This document shows, piece after piece, positions 33,934 to 42,336 of a DNA stretch of 64,000 bases (the first letter of the stretch is position 1; each line of letters opens with the position of its first letter). Both the position numbers and the translations under genes were made by a program. The notes beneath the pieces are model-generated. The model made no database searches. It was not told where the DNA came from and saw nothing but the letters and a program-made list of their open reading frames with translations. Source of the DNA: Lichenihabitans psoromatis (lineage in GTDB: Bacteria; Pseudomonadota; Alphaproteobacteria; Rhizobiales; Beijerinckiaceae); NCBI RefSeq assembly GCF_004323635.1, contig NZ_CP036515.1, positions 1,981,001 to 2,045,000 of the forward strand, written 5' to 3'.

Positions 33934-34057
33934 CGTGATGGTGTCCTTCGTTGCGGCTCTGTCTGCCACACCGCATGCGTGCGAGCAAAGCAGGCATCCG
34001 CAACCGCACCGCAGACGGGACGTTGCCCCACAGACTGCCACCGAACAGGATCGGCTT

Positions 34058-35086
34058 ATGACATCCACCCGTCTTTTAACGAGCCTGATGCTGGCCGCGA
34101 GTCTCCTGACCTGCGGTTTCGCGAGCGCCGACGATGCAGGCCCGGTCTACGGGCCGGAACTTCAGGGGTTCGATTATCCCTATCCGGTGCATAATTTCAA
34201 CTTCGAGTCGCAACGGCGGTCGCTTCATATGGCCTACATGGATGTCGCGCCGACCGGCAAAGCCAATGGCGAGACGGCCGTGCTGCTGCATGGAAAGAAC
34301 TTTTGCGGCGCCACCTGGGAGAACAGCATCGCGTTTCTCAGCCAGGCCGGCTATCGCGTCGTGGTTCCGGACCAGATCGGCTTCTGTAAAGCCAGCAAGC
34401 CGGAGGCTTACCAATTCTCGTTCCAGCAACTGGCGCGCAACACCCACGCCCTGCTCGAAAGCCTGAAGATCGATCGCATCACGGTGGTGGGCCATTCGAC
34501 CGGCGGTATGCTCGGCATTCGCTACGGCCTGATGTACCCCAAAGACGTGACGCGGCTCGTGCTCGTCGATCCGATCGGGCTCGAGGATTGGAAGGCGCTC
34601 GGCGTTCCCTCGCTCAGCGTCGACCAGTGGAACGCGCGGGAGATGCAGAGCACGGCCGATCGCATCCGCGCCTATGAGCAAGCCACTTACTACGGCGGCA
34701 CCTGGAAGCCGGCTTATGAGAAATGGGTGCAGATGCTGGCCGGCCTGTCTCGCGGCGAAGGCCGCGTCGCGGTCGCCTGGAACTCGGCCCTTCTCTACGA
34801 CATGATCTACACGCAGCCGGTCGTCTACGAACTCGACAAGCTGACCATGCCAACGCTGCTGATGATCGGCGACAAGGATACGACGGCGATCGGCAAGGAT
34901 GTGGCGCCGCCCGAGGTCAAAGCGAAGCTCGGGCATTATGAGGTGCTCGGCAAGCAGGCCGCCAAGGCCATTCCGCACGCGACGCTTGTGGAATTCCCGT
35001 TGCTCGGCCACGCGCCGCAGATGCAGGATCCGGACGCCTATCGCTCTGCATTGCTCGATTGGCTGGCGCGCACGCCCGCCCAGTAG
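34058..35086 (+). CDS. Exported alpha/beta hydrolase
   Basis: About 342 aa. Signal peptide MTSTRLLTSLMLAASLLTCG cleaved after ASA, then a hydrolase fold with oxyanion motif LLHGKNFCGATW, nucleophile elbow VVGHSTGGMLG, an acid residue in MIGDKDTTAIG and the catalytic His in PLLGHAPQMQDP. It resembles periplasmic haloalkane-dehalogenase/esterase-type proteins. Substrate unknown. AGGA is about 8 nt before the ATG at 34058. Divergent from tag. Confidence 0.86.
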   Translation: MTSTRLLTSLMLAASLLTCGFASADDAGPVYGPELQGFDYPYPVHNFNFESQRRSLHMAYMDVAPTGKANGETAVLLHGKNFCGATWENSIAFLSQAGYRVVVPDQIGFCKASKPEAYQFSFQQLARNTHALLESLKIDRITVVGHSTGGMLGIRYGLMYPKDVTRLVLVDPIGLEDWKALGVPSLSVDQWNAREMQSTADRIRAYEQATYYGGTWKPAYEKWVQMLAGLSRGEGRVAVAWNSALLYDMIYTQPVVYELDKLTMPTLLMIGDKDTTAIGKDVAPPEVKAKLGHYEVLGKQAAKAIPHATLVEFPLLGHAPQMQDPDAYRSALLDWLARTPAQ

Positions 35087-35092
35087 GGTCTG

Positions 35093-35443
35093 TCACCGGC
35101 CGCAGCCGAAAGGCGGAAAGGTACTCGCTGTCCCGGCATTCATGGCCAGCACCACCATATCGTTGGCAAGCTTCAACTCTTCGGGCGAGCGCGGGCAAAC
35201 GTTGTGCGGGCCGGTGCATCCGGAGGCCAGGAAGGCGTCGTGGCGGCTGAGGAAGTCCAGTCCGAGACCCTTGGTGCCGCCGCGCGCGATCGTCTGCGAC
35301 CAGGCTGCCGTGTAGCGGATGCATTTCGTCCCGCTCCAACTCCGGGCCGGCTGGCTCTGTGTAGCCGCAGACGCAGGGCAGGGCATGATCGCAAGCAGCG
35401 CGAGGATCGAACCCGTGGCGATCGATTGGGAAAAGCGGATCAT
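35093..35443 (-). CDS. Small exported cysteine-containing protein (unknown)
   Basis: About 116 aa with signal peptide (IATGSILALLAIMPCPASA). The mature part contains four cysteines (TKCIRY, SGCTGPHNVC, FGCGR) and the phrase CPRSPEELKLANDMVVLAMNAG, which looks conserved rather than random. No family name recognised. Convergent with the hydrolase gene, six bp from its stop, and divergent from the outer-membrane barrel gene. Confidence 0.65.
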   Translation of the reverse strand: MIRFSQSIATGSILALLAIMPCPASAATQSQPARSWSGTKCIRYTAAWSQTIARGGTKGLGLDFLSRHDAFLASGCTGPHNVCPRSPEELKLANDMVVLAMNAGTASTFPPFGCGR

Positions 35444-35590
35444 ATCGGTCTCGCGTCGCGATGGCTTGGACCTTACACGGATCTCGGACGCCCCCGAAAC
35501 GGCGTCTCGTCATCGAGGCATTGGAGCTCGGGCCGAAACATCTTATGATGCGTGCATCGGAGCATATCGCTTCTTGGCCCGGACCCATTC

Positions 35591-36193
35591 ATGGCTCGTC
35601 TGATCTCGTCTTTGTTCGTTGCGGCCGGTCTCAGCGCGGGCGCTGTTTTGCCCGCCCTTGCGGTGGACGCGAGCACGGCGATGTTCCCCACGCTCCCGGC
35701 CCTGGCCCTCGACCCTGAGCCGACGCCATCGATCTGGCACGGACTGTCGGTCGGCACCGAATTGATCGTCGCTGGCGGCAAGCACCAGAAGGGGGCCGGC
35801 GTCGGCGGTGCCCTGACGGCGAGCTACGATCACGAATTTGCGAATCATATCGTGCTCGGCATCGACGGCTCGACCGGCTATTCGCCATCGTTGTTCGGCT
35901 CGAAGTACGTGCGCGGCTATGACTTTGCGGCAACCGACGTGAAGGTCGGTTACGACATGGGCCGTTTGATGCCTTATGTGACCACCGGAGTCGTGCTGGC
36001 GAAGCCGCGATTTGGGCCGGGCTTTGGCTATTCGGCATCCGATTCGATCAACAACGTGTTCAACGATACGTCGGATCTGCAATCGGCGGCGCGGGTCGGT
36101 GCAGGCGTTGAATATGCGCTGACCAATAATCTGACGGTCGGGGTCGGGGTCTCGGTGACGCGCAGTCATGGCGGTTTGATCTCACCGTTCTAA
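35591..36193 (+). CDS. Outer-membrane beta-barrel protein (Omp25/Omp31-like)
   Basis: About 200 aa. Signal peptide MARLISSLFVAAGLSAGAVL cleaved after ALA, then alternating amphipathic strands typical of a small 8-stranded barrel (KVGYDMGRLMPYVTTGVVLA, VGAGVEYALTNNLTVGVGV), ending in a terminal Phe (ISPF), the usual signal for outer-membrane insertion. Probably structural or immunogenic as in Omp25/31; no specific function. Start placed at 35591 to give a normal signal peptide. Confidence 0.82.
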   Translation: MARLISSLFVAAGLSAGAVLPALAVDASTAMFPTLPALALDPEPTPSIWHGLSVGTELIVAGGKHQKGAGVGGALTASYDHEFANHIVLGIDGSTGYSPSLFGSKYVRGYDFAATDVKVGYDMGRLMPYVTTGVVLAKPRFGPGFGYSASDSINNVFNDTSDLQSAARVGAGVEYALTNNLTVGVGVSVTRSHGGLISPF

Positions 36194-36265
36194 CGTCGCG
36201 ACGAGCGCCCCGCGGCGTGCCGGGTCGCTCCATCTGCCGCCAACCTTAGTCGAGTGAGCGATCCC

Positions 36266-36736
36266 ATGTCCGAAACCCGCCCGCCCCTGCCGCCCTTCAC
36301 GATCGAGACCGCGACCCAGAAGGTGCGTGGCGCCGAGGATGGCTGGAACTCGCGAAATCCGGCGCGCGTGGCGCTTGCCTATACGGAGGATAGTGCCTGG
36401 CGCAATCGTGCCGAATTCGTGCACGGGCGCGCTGCGATCGAGGCTTTCCTGACCCGCAAGTGGAACCGCGAGCTCGATTATCGGCTCATCAAGGAGCTTT
36501 GGGCCTTCACGGGTGACCGGATCGCTGTTCGTTTCGCTTACGAATGGCATGACGATTCCGGGCAGTGGTTCCGCTCCTACGGGAACGAGAACTGGCATTT
36601 CGCGACAAATGGGCTGATGCAACGACGCTTTGCCTGCATCAACGATCTGCCGATCACCGCCGCCGACCGAAAATACCACTGGCCCCTCGGTACTCGGCCC
36701 GCCGATCACCCCGGTCTGTCGGACCTCGACCTCTAA
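36266..36736 (+). CDS. DUF1348 family protein (SnoaL/NTF2-like fold)
   Basis: About 156 aa. The pattern [29 protein letters not shown] and [21 protein letters not shown] is the conserved DUF1348 block. This NTF2-like family has no proven reaction. Start at ATG 36266 (an in-frame GTG lies at 36254). Its stop codon overlaps that of the convergent CoA-transferase gene by three bases. Confidence 0.86.
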   Translation: MSETRPPLPPFTIETATQKVRGAEDGWNSRNPARVALAYTEDSAWRNRAEFVHGRAAIEAFLTRKWNRELDYRLIKELWAFTGDRIAVRFAYEWHDDSGQWFRSYGNENWHFATNGLMQRRFACINDLPITAADRKYHWPLGTRPADHPGLSDLDL

Positions 36737-37908
36737 TCCCGAGCCGGCCAGCCGGCCGCGCCCGTCAGGGCCGCATTATGCTGGCCCTTCGTCGGGGCCG
36801 GAACCGCGAGGCTGAGCTCGGCACCGGAAAAGCGGATCGGCGTCCTGACCCCCGGGATCCCGCCGGGGGCGATCTGCATCGCGCGAGACTGCACCTGTGG
36901 GTCGGCGAACACATCCGCGACCGTGTTGATCGGCCCCGCCGGCACCCCGACCGCTTCGAGCCGATCGAGCAGATCCTTGCGCGTGATCGATCGTGTCCGC
37001 TTGGTCAGCAGTGTCGTCAGGTCGGTTCGGTGAGCGACGCGGGCCGCATTGCTGACGAATCTGGGGTCGCGCGCAAGCTCCGTCTCCCCAAGCACGTCGC
37101 AGAGGCGCTCGAACTGCCGGTCGTTCCCGCAGGCCACGATGATATTGCCGTCCGCGACCGGGAAGGTCTGATAGGGGGCGATGTTCGGATGGGCGTTGCC
37201 AAGGCGGGTCGGCGCCGTGCCGGTCGCGAGGAAGTTCATGGCCTGGTTGGCCAGCACTCCGGTCATGCAATCGAGCAGCGCCATGTCAATGTGTTGGCCG
37301 AGGCCCGTCCGCTCGCGTTGAGAAAGGGCCGCTTGGATGCCGATCACGCCGTAAAGCCCGGTGAAGATATCGGCGAAAGCGACACCGATCTTCTGCGGCT
37401 CACCGGCCGGGTCGCCGGTCAGGTCCATGATGCCGCCCATGCCTTGGATCATGAAATCGTAGCCGGCCCGCTGTGCATAGGGTCCGTCCTGCCCGAAGCC
37501 GGTCACCGAGCAATAGATCAATCGCGGATTGCTGCGGCTGAGGCTCCCATAGTCGAGCCCGTATTTGGCGAGCCCGCCAACCTTGAAATTCTCGATCAGG
37601 ACGTCGGCGTCTTTGGCAAGGTCGCGGAGCGTCGCGAGGTCGTCGACGTTTTTGAAATCCAGCGTCACCGAACGCTTGCCCCGATTGCAGGCATAGAAAT
37701 AGGCGGCCGAACAATCGTCTCCTTGGTCGATGAAGGGTGGGCCCCAACTGCGGGTGTCGTCGCCCTCTGGACTCTCGACCTTGAGCACGTCGGCGCCAAG
37801 ATCGGCCAGGGTCTGGCCGATCCAGGGTCCCGCCAGAATGCGGGCGAGTTCGAGAACGCGGAGGCCTTGAAGGGGAGCGTCTGACATCGGTGCGGGATTT
37901 TCTCTCAT
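36733..37908 (-). CDS. CaiB/BaiF-type family III CoA-transferase
   Basis: About 391 aa. Motifs [20 protein letters not shown] near the N-terminus, [20 protein letters not shown], and [15 protein letters not shown] are those of family III CoA-transferases, including the conserved catalytic Asp region (HIDMALLD). It moves CoA between carboxylic acids; the acid is not evident. The start at 37908 overlaps the stop of the upstream 77-aa gene (ATGA), which decides it over the ATG at 37887. Confidence 0.9.
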   Translation of the reverse strand: MRENPAPMSDAPLQGLRVLELARILAGPWIGQTLADLGADVLKVESPEGDDTRSWGPPFIDQGDDCSAAYFYACNRGKRSVTLDFKNVDDLATLRDLAKDADVLIENFKVGGLAKYGLDYGSLSRSNPRLIYCSVTGFGQDGPYAQRAGYDFMIQGMGGIMDLTGDPAGEPQKIGVAFADIFTGLYGVIGIQAALSQRERTGLGQHIDMALLDCMTGVLANQAMNFLATGTAPTRLGNAHPNIAPYQTFPVADGNIIVACGNDRQFERLCDVLGETELARDPRFVSNAARVAHRTDLTTLLTKRTRSITRKDLLDRLEAVGVPAGPINTVADVFADPQVQSRAMQIAPGGIPGVRTPIRFSGAELSLAVPAPTKGQHNAALTGAAGWPARD

Positions 37909-38138
37909 CGGGGGTTGCGTCTCAACCAATCCGCCACGGCGGTGCGGGCACGCTCGGGCGAGTAGCCGGGGAGGGGCTCGCCCTGTTCATCGATCAGTCC
38001 GGCTTCGAGGTCCGCCGCCGCGATATACCAATGCGCGTCGACCCAGGCCGACACGTCCTCATCGGGCGCTGAATTGCGTCGGCAGACCCGCTCGGTGACG
38101 GCGCGCGCCATGGCTTCGAGATTGCTCATCTGGCTCAT
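37905..38138 (-). CDS. Small protein coupled to the CoA-transferase gene (unknown)
   Basis: About 77 aa, soluble, Trp- and Arg-containing (SAWVDAHWYIAAADLEAGLID, then [14 protein letters not shown]). No family recognised. The ATGA overlap with the next gene supports real coding and co-expression. It could be a small DUF of the kind found next to acyl-CoA enzymes. Confidence 0.55.
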   Translation of the reverse strand: MSQMSNLEAMARAVTERVCRRNSAPDEDVSAWVDAHWYIAAADLEAGLIDEQGEPLPGYSPERARTAVADWLRRNPR

Positions 38139-38187
38139 GTGCCAAAAGCTCCGCCGTCGCTCGTGAGCCCGCGTCGATGGACCTTGC

Positions 38188-38213
38188 GGAACTTTGACTC
38201 CAATTGCTTCGTT
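38188..38213 (+). promoter_or_regulatory. EcfG (general stress response) promoter candidate
   Basis: GGAAC at 38188-38192, then exactly 17 nt, then CGTT at 38210-38213. This matches the alphaproteobacterial EcfG sigma-factor consensus (GGAAC-N16/17-CGTT). It sits about 28 nt before the ATG of the small membrane protein gene at 38241. The call is a sequence match; expression under stress is inference. Confidence 0.65.
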
Positions 38214-38240
38214 TCAGCTTGAGCAGAAGGAAACCGGATC

Positions 38241-38480
38241 ATGCGTTTCGTCTTTGGACTCATCGTCGGTTGTTTGCTGACCGTCGGCATCGCCTATGTT
38301 CATGACCTCAATCAGCCCACCGGCCCCGCTCTGGTGGCGACCGATACGACCGGCTCGGCAACAGTCCCGGACGGCCGGATGGTCAATTGGGACGTGGTGA
38401 ACCGCAATCTCCGCGGGGTCAATGGCTGGATGCAGGCGCAATGGACCTGGATCACCGGACAGGTGAACCGCGCCGGCTAA
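38241..38480 (+). CDS. Small single-span membrane protein under an EcfG-like promoter
   Basis: About 79 aa. One N-terminal hydrophobic helix (FVFGLIVGCLLTVGIAYVHD) acts as anchor or signal, followed by a 55-residue polar part with tryptophans (NGWMQAQWTWI). AGAAGGA precedes the ATG. No family recognised. The stress-type promoter and compact form suggest an envelope stress protein; the SnoaL-like gene 17 bp downstream may be co-transcribed. Confidence 0.65.
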   Translation: MRFVFGLIVGCLLTVGIAYVHDLNQPTGPALVATDTTGSATVPDGRMVNWDVVNRNLRGVNGWMQAQWTWITGQVNRAG

Positions 38481-38497
38481 GTCGCGAGGCAGTCCGA

Positions 38498-38887
38498 ATG
38501 GTGACGGATCTGTCCACACTCTACCGGAGCTACATCGCTTGCCTGAACCAGCGGGATTGGTCGCGGCTCGGCGAGTTCGTCCATGAGGATGTTATCCATA
38601 ACGGCAACAGCCTTGGTGTGGCTGGTTATCGTCGCATGCTCGAGCGAGACGTTGCAGAGATCCCGGATCTTGTCTTTCACGTGGAGATGCTGGTGTCCGA
38701 AGCCCCTTACGTGGCAAGTCGACTGATCTTCGACTGCCGCCCTGTCGGAACGTTCCTCGGCTTGCAGGTCAACGGCAGGCGGGTCCGTTTCGCCGAACAC
38801 GCCACCTACGCATTTCGAGCGGGACGGATCAGGGAGGTTTGGTCGCTGATCGACAAGGCCGCGATCGAGGCGCAACTCGCCCCCTAA
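38498..38887 (+). CDS. SnoaL-like ester cyclase family protein
   Basis: About 129 aa, NTF2-like fold. VTDLSTLYRSYIACLNQRDWSRLGEFVHEDV at the start and GVAGYRRMLERDVAEIPDL match SnoaL-like polyketide-cyclase or ester-cyclase proteins. The later FAEHATYAFRAGRIREVWSLIDK strand closes the fold. GAGG precedes the ATG at 38498. Natural substrate unknown. Confidence 0.8.
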   Translation: MVTDLSTLYRSYIACLNQRDWSRLGEFVHEDVIHNGNSLGVAGYRRMLERDVAEIPDLVFHVEMLVSEAPYVASRLIFDCRPVGTFLGLQVNGRRVRFAEHATYAFRAGRIREVWSLIDKAAIEAQLAP

Positions 38888-39032
38888 CCGGCGGCGCGTT
38901 GTCGGCCGCCGTGTTTCCGCTGCGCGACATGGCATCACGGGAGGCGAGAGCCCGGAAACAAAGGCCCCGTTCTGTGTTTGCGAAGGAAGCTGCTTAGCGC
39001 GGCTTGCGAAGCGTAAACAGCAGGGAACGCGC

Positions 39033-40307
39033 ATGTCGGATCTCACACGTCGAACCGTCCTTGGTGCGTCGGCCGGTCTTCTCAGTGTCGGGCTCACTCA
39101 GGCCCGAGCGGCCGAAGTCGGCACGATGCCGGAAGACCCTCACGCCATCGGCACCGTGACCGGAAGCAAGGTGGAGCTTCCGCCGCTGCATGCGGCCTCC
39201 GAGGCGGAGGGACCGCTGCCAAACCCCGATCCATTCACCAAACGGCTCGGAGTGGCTGTGGTCGGGCTCGGCCATTTGTCCTTGGGCGAGATCTTGCCAG
39301 GGTTCGGCCAGAGTAAAAGCGTCAAGGTCGTGGCACTTGTCAGCGGCCATCGCGAGAAGGCTCGTGCGGTGGCGGCGGAGTATAACGTCCCGGAACGCGC
39401 CCTCTACGATTATGCCTCGTTCGACAGCATCAAAAACAATCCCGAGATCGATTTCGTCTACATCGTTTTGCCCAATGCGATGCATCTCGAATTCGTCACC
39501 CGTGCGGCGCAGGCCGGCAAACATGTGCTGTGCGAAAAGCCGATGGCGACCACCTCCGCCGATGCCGAGCGGATGATTGCGGCCTGCCGCGACGCCAAGG
39601 TCAAGCTGATGATCGCCTATCGGATGCAATATGAGGCCACACAGCGGGCCGCGATCGCGATGGTTCGCAAGAAAGAGATCGGCGAACTGCGGCTCATTCA
39701 AGCCGTCAATGGGCAGAACGACACGCCGGGCCAATGGCGTCAGGTCAAGGCCATCGCGGGCGGCGGATCGCTGCCGGATGTCGGGATCTACTGCTACAAC
39801 GCGTTCCGCTATCTGACCGGCGAAGAGCCGGTTGAGGTCACCGGCCGAATGACGCAGCCGACGGGGGATCCGCGTTTCTCACAAGTCGAGGATCTCGCCA
39901 ATTTCACCCTTCAGTTCCCGTCCGGCGTCATGGGGGTCGGGACGAGCGGTTATAGCATCCACGAAGCTCGCGCCCTCAAAGCGATGGGAACGACGGGGTG
40001 GATCGGCCTCGACAATGCTTTTGCGTATAACAACATCGCGATGACGGTATCGCGCAAGGTCGGCCAGGTGAACGGCATCGATCACCGGCAATATCCGCCG
40101 AAAAGCCAATTCGCGACCGAGATGGACCATTTCGCTGACACGATCCGCCGCGATGTCGTGCCTCATACGCCGGGCGAGGAGGGCCTCCAGGATATCCGGA
40201 TCATGGAGGCGATCTATCGCGCGGCGGAAGGCGGCAGTCCCGTCAAAATGCCGCTCGTCCAAGGGCTCGATACGACACGCGGTCCTGCGCCTGCGACGGA
40301 GGGTTAA
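39033..40307 (+). CDS. Tat-exported Gfo/Idh/MocA oxidoreductase (glucose-fructose oxidoreductase-like)
   Basis: About 424 aa. The N-terminus has a twin-arginine motif (LTRRTVLGASAGLLSVG) followed by a cleavage site near ARAAE, so the folded, cofactor-loaded enzyme should be exported, as for Zymomonas GFOR. The Rossmann domain shows VAVVGLGHLSLGEI, then CEKPMATT (the family EKP motif with Lys) and a C-terminal GFO_IDH domain. It oxidises and/or reduces sugars using tightly bound NADP(H). Stands alone; no hint of the sugar. Confidence 0.87.
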   Translation: MSDLTRRTVLGASAGLLSVGLTQARAAEVGTMPEDPHAIGTVTGSKVELPPLHAASEAEGPLPNPDPFTKRLGVAVVGLGHLSLGEILPGFGQSKSVKVVALVSGHREKARAVAAEYNVPERALYDYASFDSIKNNPEIDFVYIVLPNAMHLEFVTRAAQAGKHVLCEKPMATTSADAERMIAACRDAKVKLMIAYRMQYEATQRAAIAMVRKKEIGELRLIQAVNGQNDTPGQWRQVKAIAGGGSLPDVGIYCYNAFRYLTGEEPVEVTGRMTQPTGDPRFSQVEDLANFTLQFPSGVMGVGTSGYSIHEARALKAMGTTGWIGLDNAFAYNNIAMTVSRKVGQVNGIDHRQYPPKSQFATEMDHFADTIRRDVVPHTPGEEGLQDIRIMEAIYRAAEGGSPVKMPLVQGLDTTRGPAPATEG

Positions 40308-40342
40308 GCTGCCCTCCGCTCAGCGGCGCGGCGAACTCCGGT

Positions 40343-41188
40343 TCAGCCGCCCATGTAGGTCTTGAAGGCCTCGGCGTAATCGGGGTGCCAACGCGATAAG
40401 GCTGGACGATTGTCGATGATGTCGCCCATCGCCCAAGCCATCCGCTTTTCATCGGTTGCGCGATCGACGTCATTGTCCGGGCAGAGAATGTAGAAGTCGC
40501 CCCGGCCAAGCGCCTCGAGCATGAAGTCGACAACCTGCTCCCCGCTCCAGGCGGCGGCCGGTCTCTCATCCTGACCGGTCATTCCCGTGAAGGTGAAGCC
40601 GGGGATCAGCAGATGCGCCGAAACCCTGCAACCGGGAACGGACCGGAGTTCGTGCGCCGTGCTTTCCGTGAACACACGGACGCCGGCTTTGCTGACGTTA
40701 TAGGCGGTGTTGCCGGGCGGCGTCGTAATGCCCTGTTTCGATCCCGTGTTGATGATCAGCCCGGGGGTGCCCTGGGCCATCATCGCATGCGCGAAGGCCT
40801 GAACGCCGTTGATGACACCCCAGAGATTGACGCCGAGCAGTTCATGCCACGCGGGGCTGGGGTCGAGCGCCTTACCGACGATGCCGACACCCGCATTGTT
40901 CATCAGCACGTCGACCGAGCCGAACGCGTCGTAGGTTGCGATCTTGAGGGCCAGAACCTCGTCGCCCTTGGCGACATCGGTCGCGACCGCACGGATGGCG
41001 GCGGAGCCGCTCGGAGCGTGTTCGATCACAGCACGCTCGGCCGCCTGCAGCGCGACGCCGGGCCGATCCGCGATCATGACCTTCATGCCCTTCGCCGCGA
41101 AGATTTTGGCTGCCGCAAGTCCGATGCCGCTCGCGCCCCCCGTGATGACGGCGACGCGGTCTTTGGCGATGGCTGGATGTGTGGTCAT
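40343..41188 (-). CDS. SDR-family oxidoreductase
   Basis: About 281 aa from the ATG at 41188, preceded by GGGAGA. Cofactor motif TGGASGIG near residues 17-24, NNAGVG, catalytic Ser region NTGSKQG and the pair YNVSK (Tyr and Lys). The C-terminal extension (about 40 residues after the core, DVDRATDEKRMAWAMGD) is long for classical SDRs. It follows the formate dehydrogenase operon on the same strand by 55 bp. Substrate unknown. Confidence 0.85.
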   Translation of the reverse strand: MTTHPAIAKDRVAVITGGASGIGLAAAKIFAAKGMKVMIADRPGVALQAAERAVIEHAPSGSAAIRAVATDVAKGDEVLALKIATYDAFGSVDVLMNNAGVGIVGKALDPSPAWHELLGVNLWGVINGVQAFAHAMMAQGTPGLIINTGSKQGITTPPGNTAYNVSKAGVRVFTESTAHELRSVPGCRVSAHLLIPGFTFTGMTGQDERPAAAWSGEQVVDFMLEALGRGDFYILCPDNDVDRATDEKRMAWAMGDIIDNRPALSRWHPDYAEAFKTYMGG

Positions 41189-41243
41189 GGCGGTCTCCCA
41201 TAGCTTGATCGCGGACCTTGGGTGGACCAGACGAACGCGGGCG

Positions 41244-41522
41244 TCAACCCGCGTCGCTGGCCCCGATCTCACCCACGGCCGCCGGACCTGCGGCTTCCTT
41301 TTCGGCGGGGTTCGGAGCCTCGACAGGGTGGCGGAACGCGGCCCGCACCAATGGATCGAGACTGGGCGCGTCAAGCGCCTCGCCAAGCTTCAGCCGCATC
41401 TTGGGTGTCCAGAACGACACGACATGATCGTGGATGCCGGTCATCGCCTGATTGTCGGGATAGGAATGGAAATAATTGGCGATCTGGTTCGCCATGCGGA
41501 TGAGTTTGTCGTCGCTGTTCAT
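41244..41522 (-). CDS. fdsD: Formate dehydrogenase delta subunit FdsD
   Basis: About 92 aa. DKLIRMANQIANYFHSYP and the following GIHDHVVSFWTPKMR are the FdsD signature. It is a small subunit or assembly factor needed for active NAD-dependent molybdenum formate dehydrogenase. ATGA overlap with fdhD. The Pro/Ala-rich tail is variable in this family. Confidence 0.9.
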   Translation of the reverse strand: MNSDDKLIRMANQIANYFHSYPDNQAMTGIHDHVVSFWTPKMRLKLGEALDAPSLDPLVRAAFRHPVEAPNPAEKEAAGPAAVGEIGASDAG

Positions 41523-42331
41523 GCAAGCACCTTGTCGGATGTGATGCGGTCGGCCCCGTGGAACAGCGTGACGCCATCCCGGCGGGCGATACCCACGAGC
41601 GTGATGTCGAGCGCCCGGGCCCGCTGCAGGGCGAGCGAGGTCGGCGCCGAAATCGCCACCAACGTGCGCGCCCCGAATGTCGCGACCTTTTCGACCATTT
41701 CGAAGGAGGCACGGCTGGTGATCAGCACGAAGCCGTCGTCGGGTGATTGACCGTCCCGGAGCAGCGCACCGATGAGCTTATCGAGCGCGTTGTGCCGCCC
41801 GACGTCCTCGCGCACCAGTTTGATCGCGCCATCACGTCCACACCAGGCCGCGCCATGGACCGCGCGTGTTCGAGCACCGAGCGGCTGCTGCGCGTCGAGC
41901 TCTCCCACGGCGCGCTCGATCGCACCGAGCGATAGGGTGGGCGCGGGACCCTGCCGTGCCAGAGCGCGAGGCAGTGCATCGAGATCCTCGATCCCACAGA
42001 GCCCGCAACTGGTCCGTCCGGATAAAGCGCGTTTGCGAGCCAGATGCGTGTGCAGCCGCGCACCGACGAGATCGATCCGCAGCCGCAAGCCATCCTCGAG
42101 CGTCTCGAGGCTGACGGACCTGATATCCGCCGGGCTCGTGATGATGCCCTCCGTCAGGCTGAATCCGTAGCCAAAATCCTCGAGGTCGTCCGGCGTCAGC
42201 ATCATGACGCCGAACGGAATATCCGCGTAAGTCACCTGCACCGGCGTTTCGATCGCGACCGACCGCGTCTCGTCCCGGATCTCACCGGCAAACGTCAACA
42301 CGCGGATGGGAGCATTTTGAAAACCGGACAT
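41519..42331 (-). CDS. fdhD: Formate dehydrogenase sulfurtransferase FdhD (FdsC)
   Basis: About 270 aa. The motif SGRTSCGLCGIEDL contains the conserved cysteine pair that moves sulfur to the Mo-bis-MGD cofactor. GRHNALDKLIGALL and LITSRASFEMVEKVATFGAR are further family blocks. It is required to make FdsA active. It begins 5 bp after the OFA transporter stop and overlaps fdsD. Confidence 0.94.
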   Translation of the reverse strand: MSGFQNAPIRVLTFAGEIRDETRSVAIETPVQVTYADIPFGVMMLTPDDLEDFGYGFSLTEGIITSPADIRSVSLETLEDGLRLRIDLVGARLHTHLARKRALSGRTSCGLCGIEDLDALPRALARQGPAPTLSLGAIERAVGELDAQQPLGARTRAVHGAAWCGRDGAIKLVREDVGRHNALDKLIGALLRDGQSPDDGFVLITSRASFEMVEKVATFGARTLVAISAPTSLALQRARALDITLVGIARRDGVTLFHGADRITSDKVLA

Positions 42332-42336
42332 CTCGC

